NCBI RefSeq assembly: GCF_010668395.1 | Contig: NZ_WUEY01000038.1 | Span: 1 to 38,691, forward strand | Length of the DNA: 38,691 bases | From: Martinezella lusitana | GTDB taxonomy: Bacteria; Pseudomonadota; Alphaproteobacteria; Rhizobiales; Rhizobiaceae | Direction of reading: 5' to 3' | Shown here: positions 14,633 to 20,720 of the stretch, piece after piece | Numbering within the stretch: position 1 is the stretch's first letter | Layout of the letters: every line of letters begins with the position of its first letter | Position numbers and translations under genes: made by a program | The notes under the pieces: model-generated | Database searches by the model: none | What the model saw: the letters and a program-made list of their open reading frames with translations, nothing else | Told to the model about the DNA's origin: nothing

Positions 14633-15889
14633 CTATTGGCGAGCCGTGTCGTCGAGTTCGGCCAGGCGCTTGCGCAGAAATGCCTGCTCCGGTCCTTGCT
14701 GGCACAGTGAAAGCGCCGTTTCGTAGGCCTGCCGCGCCTCGTCCGGCCGTCCGAGCCGGCGCAGGAAATCGGCTTTCGCGGCATGGCCGAGGTGATATCG
14801 CGCCATGCGCTCTTCGTGGAGCAGCCGTTCGACGATTGAAAGCGCCGCCGCAGGGCCGTCGCGCATGGAAACGGCCACGGCCCGATTGAGTTCGATCACC
14901 GGAGAGGGACTGGCCGTCAGCAGCAGGTCGTAGAGCGTCACCAACTGCCGCCAGTCGGTATCGTCTGAAGTCTCCGCGCGGGCATGTTCTGCCGCGATTG
15001 CGGCTTGCAGCGCATAGTTGCCGACGCTTTCCGCCGCCATCGCCAGGGCCGCTAGTGCCAAGCCTTCCCGGATCTGGCCGCGATCCCAGAGCGAGCGATC
15101 CTGATCGGCAAGCAGCATGAGATCGCCGGCCACGTCGGTACGCGCAAGCCGCCGTGAATCCTGCAGCAGCATGATTGCCAGCAGCCCTTCGACCTCCGAA
15201 TCCGGCAGCAACTGCAACAGCAGCCTGCCGAGCCGGATAGCCTCGGCCGCGAGATCGGCGCGGACGATGGCTGGGCCGGAGGATGCGGAATAGCCCTCGT
15301 TGAAGACGAGGTAGATGACATGCAGCACCTGCGCCAGCCGCTCCGGCAGCTCGGCCTTGCCGGGCACCTCGTAGGGAATGTGGGCGGCGCGGATGCGGTT
15401 CTTGGCGCGGACGATGCGTTGGGCGACGGTTGGCGCCGGGATCAGGAAGGCATGGGCGATCTCTTCCGTCGTCAGCCCGCAGACCTCGCGCAACGCCATC
15501 GCCGTGCGCGCCTCCGCCGGGATGAGGGGATGGCAGCAGGTGAAGATCAGCCGCAGCATGTCGTCCTCGATCTCCTGGCTTTCGGCGATCTCCATCGCCT
15601 CTCCCTCCGGGTAAAGGCTGTCGGCAATGTCCGAACGAGCGGCGTCGAAACGCGTTCGCCGCCTTATGTGGTCGATGGCGCGAAAGCGCCCGGCGGAGAC
15701 GAGCCAGGCGTAGGGATTGGCGGGAATCGTCTCCTCCGTCCATTGCTGCGCCGCCGCGGCGAAGGCATCGTGGAGCGCTTCCTCCGCCCGGTCGAAATCG
15801 CCGAGCAGACGGATCAGCGTTGCCAGCACGCGGCGCGAGTGGCTGCGATAGATGCCTTCGATGGTCTGGCTCGGCGACACGGGCGTCAA
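14633..15889 (-). CDS. ECF42-type RNA polymerase sigma factor with C-terminal TPR-like extension
   Basis: The 418-residue product has an ECF sigma core in the first 185 residues. Region 2 includes LLGDFDRAEEALHDAFAAA and PYAWLVSAGRFRAIDHIRRR; region 4 includes LTTEEIAHAFLIPAPTVAQRIVRAK. The following 230 residues form a helical TPR-like domain (LLTASPSPVIELNRAVAVSM, RRLGRPDEARQAYETAL). This length, the FNEGYSASSG motif after region 4, and the DGPF partner genes define group ECF42, which lacks a classical anti-sigma factor and uses the extension for control. The start is a TTG at 15889 overlapping the stop of the preceding DGPF gene as TTGA, implying translational coupling. It is the last gene of a four-gene unit served by the ECF42-type promoter at 17051-17077, so it should activate its own transcription. 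Confidence 0.9.
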   Translation of the reverse strand: MTPVSPSQTIEGIYRSHSRRVLATLIRLLGDFDRAEEALHDAFAAAAQQWTEETIPANPYAWLVSAGRFRAIDHIRRRTRFDAARSDIADSLYPEGEAMEIAESQEIEDDMLRLIFTCCHPLIPAEARTAMALREVCGLTTEEIAHAFLIPAPTVAQRIVRAKNRIRAAHIPYEVPGKAELPERLAQVLHVIYLVFNEGYSASSGPAIVRADLAAEAIRLGRLLLQLLPDSEVEGLLAIMLLQDSRRLARTDVAGDLMLLADQDRSLWDRGQIREGLALAALAMAAESVGNYALQAAIAAEHARAETSDDTDWRQLVTLYDLLLTASPSPVIELNRAVAVSMRDGPAAALSIVERLLHEERMARYHLGHAAKADFLRRLGRPDEARQAYETALSLCQQGPEQAFLRKRLAELDDTARQ

Positions 15890-16263
15890 TATGCCTCCGC
15901 CAGATCTCCCTGAAGGGTCAGGATACGAACCGGACGAATTTCTATGGCGCCGTAACGCGCCGAGGGAATGCCTCGGGCGATATCGGCCGCGCTATCCAGA
16001 TCCGGCGCCTCGATGAGATAGAAACCGGCCAGATATTCCTTCGTCTCCACGAACGGCCCGTCCGTCACCGAAAATGCGTCGCCATCCGGTCGGATGACGA
16101 TCGATTTGTTTCGAAGCTCCAGTGCATCCGAAACGATCAGGGTGCCGTCCTGCCGCAGGCCTTCGTCATAGACAAAATGCTCGCCGATCAGGTGGTTCAT
16201 CTCGCTTGGCGTCAGCCGTCCGTCGACATCGACGGATGTGTAGATCAGGCATAGAAACCGCAT
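15886..16263 (-). CDS. DGPF-motif protein, YCII-related (third gene of the ECF42 operon)
   Basis: The 125-residue product belongs to the DGPF/YCII-related family: MRFLCLIYTSV at the start, then SVTDGPFVETKEYLAGFYLIEAPDLD near residues 68-93, with a C-terminal ARYGAIEIRPV. The biochemical role of the family is not established; the fold is a ferredoxin-like dimer related to YciI. The ATG at 16263 is chosen because AAGGAA lies 6 bp upstream; an in-frame ATG at 16284 would overlap the previous gene. Where its two paralogues have S-G-H after the first helix, this copy has D-G-T, so a possible active-site histidine is missing. Its stop overlaps the TTG start of the sigma gene. Confidence 0.87.
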   Translation of the reverse strand: MRFLCLIYTSVDVDGRLTPSEMNHLIGEHFVYDEGLRQDGTLIVSDALELRNKSIVIRPDGDAFSVTDGPFVETKEYLAGFYLIEAPDLDSAADIARGIPSARYGAIEIRPVRILTLQGDLAEAY

Positions 16264-16280
16264 GTCTTTTCCTTTCTCAG

Positions 16281-16643
16281 TCATTCGTCCGGAAAGCGGA
16301 TATCGAAGGCGGCGCGCACCTCGATCATGCCGTAGCGGGCAACGGGGAAGGTGGCCGCTATTCGCGTCGCTTCGTCCATGTCCCGCGCCTCGATCAGCAC
16401 GAAGCCGCCGAGATGCTCCTTTATTTCAGCGAACGGTCCGTCGGTGACGGCAGCTTCGCCCCTGCGCACGCGAACCGTTCTCGCGGTGTGCGGCTCGCGC
16501 AGCGCGTTGGCGACGATGATGTGGCCGCTGTCGCGCAGCCGGTTGTCGTTGTCGATCGACTCCTGGGTCAGCTTTCGCCCGTCCTCTTCGGAAAGCTTGG
16601 CGATCTCGGCGGTTTCGAACCAGACCTGGCAAAGGAATTTCAT
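16281..16643 (-). CDS. DGPF-motif protein, YCII-related (second gene of the ECF42 operon)
   Basis: The 120-residue product starts MKFLCQVWFETAE and contains the family signature VTDGPFAEIKEHLGGFVLIEARDMDEA, ending in ARYGMIEVRAAF. It is closest to the first DGPF gene of the operon in its N-terminus (MK-F/Y-LCQVWF) and in the SGHxI segment, so the two probably arose by local duplication. A longer frame is open upstream, but the ATG at 16643 gives the family N-terminus and stands 10 bp after the preceding stop. DGPF proteins are the usual co-transcribed partners of ECF42 sigma factors and the main members of their regulons; their activity is not known. Confidence 0.88.
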   Translation of the reverse strand: MKFLCQVWFETAEIAKLSEEDGRKLTQESIDNDNRLRDSGHIIVANALREPHTARTVRVRRGEAAVTDGPFAEIKEHLGGFVLIEARDMDEATRIAATFPVARYGMIEVRAAFDIRFPDE

Positions 16644-16653
16644 CGCGGCCTCC

Positions 16654-17013
16654 TCAAGCGTCCGGACCGAAAGAATGGATCGGCCGCACCTCGATGCTGC
16701 CGAGCTTGGCGAGCGGAATGCCGGCGGCGACGCGGATCGCATCGTTCAGGTCCTTGGCTTCGATCAGGATGAAGCCGCCGAGATATTCCTTGGTTTCGAT
16801 AAAGGGTCCGTCCGTCACCGATGTCTCGCCGTTGCGGACCCGCACCGTCACCGCCGAGCGTGGCGATTGCAGCGCTTCGGCATGGATCATGTGGCCGCTC
16901 GCCGTCAGGTCGCGGTCATAGCCGAGTGAATCCGAATCCAGCCTGTGCTTTTCCTCTTTCGTCATGGTGTCGAGCACCGTGCCGTCGAACCAGACCTGGC
17001 AGAGATATTTCAT
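16654..17013 (-). CDS. DGPF-motif protein, YCII-related (first gene of the ECF42 operon)
   Basis: The 119-residue product reads MKYLCQVWFDGTVLD at the start, then SGHMIHAEALQSP, and the signature VTDGPFIETKEYLGGFILIEAKDLNDA, ending KLGSIEVRPIHSF. A longer frame extends upstream, but the ATG at 17013 matches the family start and has GGAGA 8 bp before it. It is the promoter-proximal gene of the unit DGPF-DGPF-DGPF-sigma, with gaps of 10, 17 and -4 bp between consecutive genes. The predicted ECF42 promoter begins 38 bp upstream, giving a leader of roughly 30 nt. Three DGPF copies in one ECF42 operon is more than the single partner usually described. Confidence 0.88.
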   Translation of the reverse strand: MKYLCQVWFDGTVLDTMTKEEKHRLDSDSLGYDRDLTASGHMIHAEALQSPRSAVTVRVRNGETSVTDGPFIETKEYLGGFILIEAKDLNDAIRVAAGIPLAKLGSIEVRPIHSFGPDA

Positions 17014-17050
17014 CACAGCGTCTCCTCTCTCGATTTTGCTGACAGCCATA

Positions 17051-17077
17051 GACGAGCGGCCGCCAAGCAAATCGACA
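17051..17077 (-). promoter_or_regulatory. ECF42-type promoter for the DGPF-sigma operon
   Basis: On the minus strand TGTCGA (17077-17072) is followed after exactly 17 bp by CGTC (17054-17051). This matches the ECF42 promoter signature known from Streptomyces, TGTCGA at -35 and CG(A/T)C at -10, as I recall it. The -10 lies 38 bp before the ATG of the first DGPF gene, leaving room for GAGGAG. The operon encodes the sigma factor, so this implies positive autoregulation. Confidence 0.75.
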
Positions 17078-17111
17078 TCCCGATCCGCAGCATGACAAAA
17101 ATTTCCAGCTC

Positions 17112-17138
17112 TGTCGAAAACGGACGACGTCGGTCGAC
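17112..17138 (+). promoter_or_regulatory. Divergent ECF42-type promoter for the small membrane protein
   Basis: On the plus strand TGTCGA (17112-17117) is followed after exactly 17 bp by CGAC (17135-17138), the same signature and spacing as the opposing promoter. The -35 elements of the two promoters are 34 bp apart, back to back. The -10 ends 31 bp before the ATG at 17170, the same geometry as on the other side. Confidence 0.7.
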
Positions 17139-17169
17139 CAGTTCCGTCATCACCAGAGGAGTGACGGAA

Positions 17170-17400
17170 ATGTACAGCCTGGAAGCTGCAATCGTGCATT
17201 ACTGGCAAAGAAAGACGTTGTCGGAAGCGGAACTGCTGGAAGCGGCGGATGCCGGGAGGGTCGTGTTCCGTATCTGGATCGGACTTGCGGGTTTCGCCCT
17301 GCTGATCCTGTGCCTGAACCTGGGGGCCGCCCCAAACGACGAACGGCCGCAAGTCGCGGCCGCTGGCAGGATGATTTCGGTGTCCGTTGACGGACGATAG
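17170..17400 (+). CDS. Small single-span membrane protein, predicted ECF42 regulon member
   Basis: The 76-residue product has no family that I recognise. It has a charged, helical N-terminus (about residues 1-30, with KTLSEAELLEAADAGR), one hydrophobic segment at about 32-51 (VFRIWIGLAGFALLILCLN) and a short polar tail of 24 residues. The positive charges just before the span suggest the N-terminus is inside. The open frame runs from further upstream, but the ATG at 17170 is clearly marked by AGAGGAG about 8 bp before it and by the ECF42-type promoter at 17112-17138. The gene is divergent from the DGPF-sigma operon and convergent with amn. It could be an effector or a membrane-bound modulator of the sigma factor; both ideas are inference from position. 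Confidence 0.72.
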   Translation: MYSLEAAIVHYWQRKTLSEAELLEAADAGRVVFRIWIGLAGFALLILCLNLGAAPNDERPQVAAAGRMISVSVDGR

Positions 17401-17417
17401 GCTCGAAGCCCCGGCGC

Positions 17418-18920
17418 CTATTGGAACGCCGTTTCGAAGAAGCTGCGCAGCTTGCGCGAATGCAGCTTCTCCGGCGGCATTTCGGCCAGCTTCTGGATGG
17501 CGCGGATACCGATCTGCAGATGCTGGTTCACCTGCGTGCGGTAGAAGGCGGTCGCCATCCCCGGCAGCTTCAGCTCGCCGTGTAGCGGCTTGTCCGAGAC
17601 GCAGAGCAGCGTGCCGTAGGGAACGCGGAAACGGAAGCCGTTGGCGGCGATCGTCGCCGATTCCATGTCGAGGGCAACGGCGCGGGCCTGCGACAGGCGC
17701 TTGACCGGGCCTGCCTGGTCGCGCAGTTCCCAGTTGCGGTTGTCGATGGTGCCGACGGTCCCCGTGCGCATGATGCGCTTCAGCTCGAAGCCCTCATAGC
17801 CGGTGATTTCGGCAACGGCGGCTTCCAGCGCCACCTGCACTTCGGCCAGCGCCGGGATCGGCACCCAGACCGGCAGGTCGTCGTCCAGAACGTGATCCTC
17901 GCGCATATAGGCATGGGCGAGCACGTAGTCGCCGAGCCGCTGGCTGTTGCGCAGGCCGGCGCAGTGGCCGAGCATCAGCCATGCATGCGGGCGCAGCACG
18001 GCGACGTGGTCGGTAATCGTCTTGGCGTTGGAGGGACCGACACCGATGTTGATCATGGTGATGCCGGCATGTCCCTTCTTCTTCAGATGGTAGGCCGGCA
18101 TCTGCGGCAGCCGTGGCGGCGTCGTGTCGCCCTCCGGCTGGCTTGCGCCGGCCGGCGTGATGATGTTGCCGGGCTCGACGAAGGCTGTGTAGCCGTCACC
18201 GCCCTTGGCCATCAGGTCGCGCGCCCACTTGCAGAACTCGTCGATGTAGAACTGGTAGTTCGTGAACAGCACGAAATTCTGGAAATGCGCGGCACTTGTT
18301 GCCGTGTAGTGGACGAGACGGGCCAGCGAATAGTCGATGCGCTGCGCCGTGAAGGGCGCAAGCGGCGACGGCTCGCCCGGCGGCGGGATGTATTCGCCGT
18401 TGGCGATCTCGTCGTCGGTGGTGTTCAGGTCAGGCGTATCGAAGAGGTCGCGCAGCGGAATGTCCTCGAAGGCCGTGGCGGATGCTTCCACGTAGGCGCC
18501 TTCGCCGAATGCGAAGTGCAGCGGGATCGGCGTGGTCGATTCCGACACCACCACCGGCACCTTATGGCTGCGCATCAGCAGCGTCAGCTGCTCCTTGAGG
18601 TAGTGCTTGAAGAGGTTGGGGCGCGTGATCGTCGTCGTATAGACGCCCGGCGCCGTGACATGGCCGTAGGAGAGGCGCGAATCGACATGGCCGAAGCTTG
18701 TCGTCTCGATGCTGACCTGCGGATAGAAGGCCCGGTAGCGCGCCGTGACCGGCGCGCCCTTGGCGAGCCTGGTGAAATTGTCGATCAGGAACGCGGTATT
18801 GCGCTCGTAAAGCTCCGTCAGCGCTTCGACGGCTTTGCCCGGATCATCGAAGGTGCGCGGCTGGAACGGGCTTGGGGAGGAGATGTCGTTGGGTGAAAAA
18901 GAAGAGATTCTGTTGCTCAT
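17418..18920 (-). CDS. amn: AMP nucleosidase
   Basis: The 500-residue product has the two-domain build of bacterial AMP nucleosidase. The N-terminal AMP-regulatory domain is at about 1-200, with YRAFYPQVSIETT and DSRLSYGHVTAPGVYTTT. The C-terminal nucleoside phosphorylase-like domain is at about 250-480, with ITMINIGVGPSNAKTITDHVAVLRP, MLGHCAGLRNSQRLGDYVLAHAY, LDMESATIAANGFRFRVPYG and CVSDKPLHGELKLPG. It hydrolyses AMP to adenine and ribose 5-phosphate in the cytoplasm, adjusting the adenylate pool. The length agrees with the family (about 480-500). No Shine-Dalgarno sequence is present. Instead a perfect TATAAT ends 5 bp before the ATG, so the mRNA may begin at the start codon. The gene stands alone, convergent with the small membrane protein gene. 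Confidence 0.95.
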   Translation of the reverse strand: MSNRISSFSPNDISSPSPFQPRTFDDPGKAVEALTELYERNTAFLIDNFTRLAKGAPVTARYRAFYPQVSIETTSFGHVDSRLSYGHVTAPGVYTTTITRPNLFKHYLKEQLTLLMRSHKVPVVVSESTTPIPLHFAFGEGAYVEASATAFEDIPLRDLFDTPDLNTTDDEIANGEYIPPPGEPSPLAPFTAQRIDYSLARLVHYTATSAAHFQNFVLFTNYQFYIDEFCKWARDLMAKGGDGYTAFVEPGNIITPAGASQPEGDTTPPRLPQMPAYHLKKKGHAGITMINIGVGPSNAKTITDHVAVLRPHAWLMLGHCAGLRNSQRLGDYVLAHAYMREDHVLDDDLPVWVPIPALAEVQVALEAAVAEITGYEGFELKRIMRTGTVGTIDNRNWELRDQAGPVKRLSQARAVALDMESATIAANGFRFRVPYGTLLCVSDKPLHGELKLPGMATAFYRTQVNQHLQIGIRAIQKLAEMPPEKLHSRKLRSFFETAFQ

Positions 18921-18925
18921 GCGCC

Positions 18926-18953
18926 ATTATAGAGTGTCGTCGGTTACAAGCAA
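18926..18953 (-). promoter_or_regulatory. Promoter of amn with the -10 box just before the start codon
   Basis: On the minus strand TTGCTT (18953-18948), a 16-bp spacer and a perfect TATAAT (18931-18926) precede the ATG at 18920 by 5 bp. Transcription would begin at or next to the A of the ATG, giving a leaderless mRNA. Confidence 0.55.
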
Positions 18954-19039
18954 ACGACGTTGCAAGCCATGGTTCGGATTCTCGCAGCTATTTTTGCAGC
19001 CGCCCCCAAGGCTCGCGCGGCGCCATGCGCAGGCGTTCG

Positions 19040-19216
19040 TTACTGTATGGTCGTGCAATACGGCGTGCCGGCCTCAACGCAGGTGAAGCTTGCTCCGAAA
19101 TGCGATTGCGCGCCGCTGCGGCCCGCGTGTTCGACCGCAACCGAGAAGCTGAATGCAAAGATGGCGGCAAACAGCATGATGATGACGAAACGCCGTGCCA
19201 TGATGATCGAGTTCAT
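19040..19216 (-). CDS. Small exported or membrane-anchored cysteine-containing peptide
   Basis: This 58-residue frame begins ATG at 19216 (or ATG at 19201, five codons later) and ends TAA at 19040-19042. It starts MNSIIMARRFVIIMLFAAIF, a basic residue pair followed by a strongly hydrophobic stretch of about 18 residues, as in a signal peptide or anchor. The remaining 30 residues are polar, with two cysteines in TCVEAGTPYCTTIQ, nine residues apart, which could form a disulfide in the periplasm. AGGAAC lies just before the first ATG. A longer frame on the opposite strand (18960-19301) lacks any recognisable property. I recognise no family; the call rests on its signal-like N-terminus. Confidence 0.5.
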   Translation of the reverse strand: MNSIIMARRFVIIMLFAAIFAFSFSVAVEHAGRSGAQSHFGASFTCVEAGTPYCTTIQ

Positions 19217-19361
19217 GTTCCTGGCCCTACCCAGTGCCCTATACTGGACACCGTTTTGCCATGGTCAGGCTGAACAGGTGCTGAGATACCGGTTCATCTA
19301 GCGTTCAGAAATATTACCGGTTTCGAACCGATGCATACGCCCGTCCTTGGGCAAGCAACAA

Positions 19362-19390
19362 GGACCCGCCGGCCGATGGCGGGCGGATCC
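19362..19390 (-). terminator. Hairpin after the DUF2147-like gene
   Basis: On the minus strand GGATCCGCC pairs with GGCGGGTCC (9 bp with one U-G pair) around an 11-nt loop, then TTGTTGCTTG follows. It lies 33 bp after the stop codon of the gene ending at 19423. Confidence 0.5.
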
Positions 19391-19422
19391 GAAAGGCTTT
19401 TCCGGAAGAGGAAAGCGTCGTC

Positions 19423-19761
19423 TCAGAGCCTCGTCCAGGTCTGAGACTTGCAGAATACCTTGAGCACGCAGCCCTTCATCCTCACGCTATTGCCGCTCAC
19501 GGTGCCGGAGCCGCTATAGGTCTTGTCTTCGGAGGGGTCGGTGAGTTCGCCGGTATAGCTGCTGCCCTTGCCCTGCATCTTGCCGATCTGCCTGCCGGCA
19601 TACTTGCCTGTTTTCAACGTCACGCAATAGCTGTCGGCGCAGGGGGCGATGACGGCGGTGTCGCCGTCGAGCGTTTTCCAGTTGCCGACGATCGGCTCTT
19701 CGGCAAAGGCCGCGCTCGTGCTCATCAGCAGTGCGGCGGCAAGAATGGTGGCACGGATCAT
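19423..19761 (-). CDS. DUF2147-like small exported protein
   Basis: The 112-residue product begins with a clear signal peptide (MIRATILAAALLMSTSAAFA, cleavage likely after AFA at residue 20). The mature part starts EEPIVGNWKTLDGDTAVI, the opening typical of DUF2147 proteins, followed by ADSYCVTLKTGKYAG and a C-terminal GNSVRMKGCVLKVFCKSQTWTRL. Three cysteines after the first may pair in the periplasm. The family's function is unknown; members are lipocalin-like beta-rich periplasmic proteins. A longer frame is open upstream, but the ATG at 19761 is preceded by GGGGAGG at about 9 bp and gives the signal peptide. The gene is monocistronic, with a hairpin terminator downstream. Confidence 0.8.
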   Translation of the reverse strand: MIRATILAAALLMSTSAAFAEEPIVGNWKTLDGDTAVIAPCADSYCVTLKTGKYAGRQIGKMQGKGSSYTGELTDPSEDKTYSGSGTVSGNSVRMKGCVLKVFCKSQTWTRL

Positions 19762-20226
19762 AGCGTTGTTCCTCCCCGGACGCGGCCCGGCACGACCGCC
19801 GGAAACGCGCGCGAGATTATCTGACGCGAACGTAAAGGTAAATATGGTTCTCGGAGCACAAAACTGCCGCCCCATCGGGTCTCCACGCATCATCGAAACA
19901 CAGCATCGAATTGGAGCGTGCTCTTTTTATGATGAAGGAAGAGTTTAAATCCAAATCCTAACGAAACGTAAAGACCGCCCGAAAATCCTTAATTTGCAAG
20001 GGAAGCGATGTTTAACAAAATCCCAAGTTTACCAAGCATTTGCACTTTGTTTGCATCGAATTAATCATGCATTTTAGGCGTTTTTTGAAAGCCGTCTGCG
20101 ATAGTGAAGCCATCAAACGAGCGGGGCAAACCCGCCGGCCGGAAGAACCGGAAAGCCGCGAACGACGGCAAGGTTCGGACGGAAAACAGGGCAGATACGA
20201 ACAGAAGTAAGACAGGGACAAAACCA
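19762..20226. other. Divergent intergenic region with a possible promoter for the Sel1-repeat gene
   Basis: This 465-bp gap holds no convincing gene. It is AT-rich between about 19940 and 20100. A possible sigma-70-type promoter on the plus strand is TTGCAC (20040-20045), a 16-bp spacer and TAATCA (20062-20067), which would give the Sel1-repeat gene a leader of about 150 nt. The DUF2147-like gene must have its promoter at the other end. A frame in line with the Sel1 gene begins at 20104 but is basic and repetitive and probably not translated. Confidence 0.35.
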
Positions 20227-20490
20227 ATGGCACGCTTTGAAACGCCGATGTCTGGAATGGCCATGATGGGTGGTAACAGCGCCGATGCCCTTTGCGAACT
20301 GGGCGTGAACTACGCGACCGGCAGGGGCTGCGCCGCAGACCTCGTTGCCGCCCATAAATGGTTGAATATCGCCGCCATCCGTGGCAGCGAGCGCGCCGCC
20401 GAGCTTCGTGCCGACGTCGCCGCGACCTTGACCAAGATGCAGCTCGCAGCAGCGCTGCGCGCCGCCCGCGAATGGATGACGACGCACTGA
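20227..20490 (+). CDS. Small Sel1-repeat (TPR-like) protein
   Basis: The 87-residue product has a single good Sel1-like repeat: LCELGVNYATGRGCAADLVAAHKWLNIAAIRG (about residues 22-54). The consensus features LG-x-x-YA-x-GRG and A-x-KW-x-x-x-AA are intact. It is followed by a helical tail ending in WMTTH. Sel1 repeats mediate protein-protein contacts; a protein with one repeat probably works as a small adaptor or dimer. There is no signal peptide, so it should be cytoplasmic. The ATG at 20227 is chosen because AGGGA lies about 9 bp before it and the upstream in-frame part is low-complexity and basic. A strong hairpin terminator follows at 20578, about 90 bp after the stop. Confidence 0.75.
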   Translation: MARFETPMSGMAMMGGNSADALCELGVNYATGRGCAADLVAAHKWLNIAAIRGSERAAELRADVAATLTKMQLAAALRAAREWMTTH

Positions 20491-20577
20491 CGCGTGCCGC
20501 AAGGAATACGACTTACTGACTGATCTCGAAGGAGGGGATGTCGGCGGTCGAGGGAGAGGCGAGCGCCGAAATGATGA

Positions 20578-20624
20578 AAACCGCGACCGGCCGGAACAAG
20601 GCCGGCGCGGTTTCGTCGTTTTAA
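20578..20624. terminator. Strong hairpin terminator between the Sel1-repeat and HisC-like genes
   Basis: AAACCGCG-A-CCGGCC pairs with GGCCGG-CGCGGTTT around GGAACAA with a single bulged A, then TTTCGTCGTTTT follows on the plus strand. On the minus strand the stem is also followed by T-rich sequence, so it can serve both convergent genes. Confidence 0.75.
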
Positions 20625-20720
20625 GGCAGTTTCAGGAAAGGTGTACAGGGGCTTTCCCTCCGCAATCCATGGGAAGATCGACGTGCGGCGATAGGGCGAG
20701 CTGCCGGATCGCCGCAGGCG

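Noticed and set aside
13575..15743. 722-codon minus-strand frame
   Set aside because: It spans the antisense of the flippase-like gene and an alternate frame of the sigma gene; no product resembles a known protein.
18960..19301. 113-codon plus-strand frame
   Set aside because: It has low plausibility, with clusters of Met and Ala and no ribosome binding site; the opposing 58-codon frame has a signal peptide and better start context.
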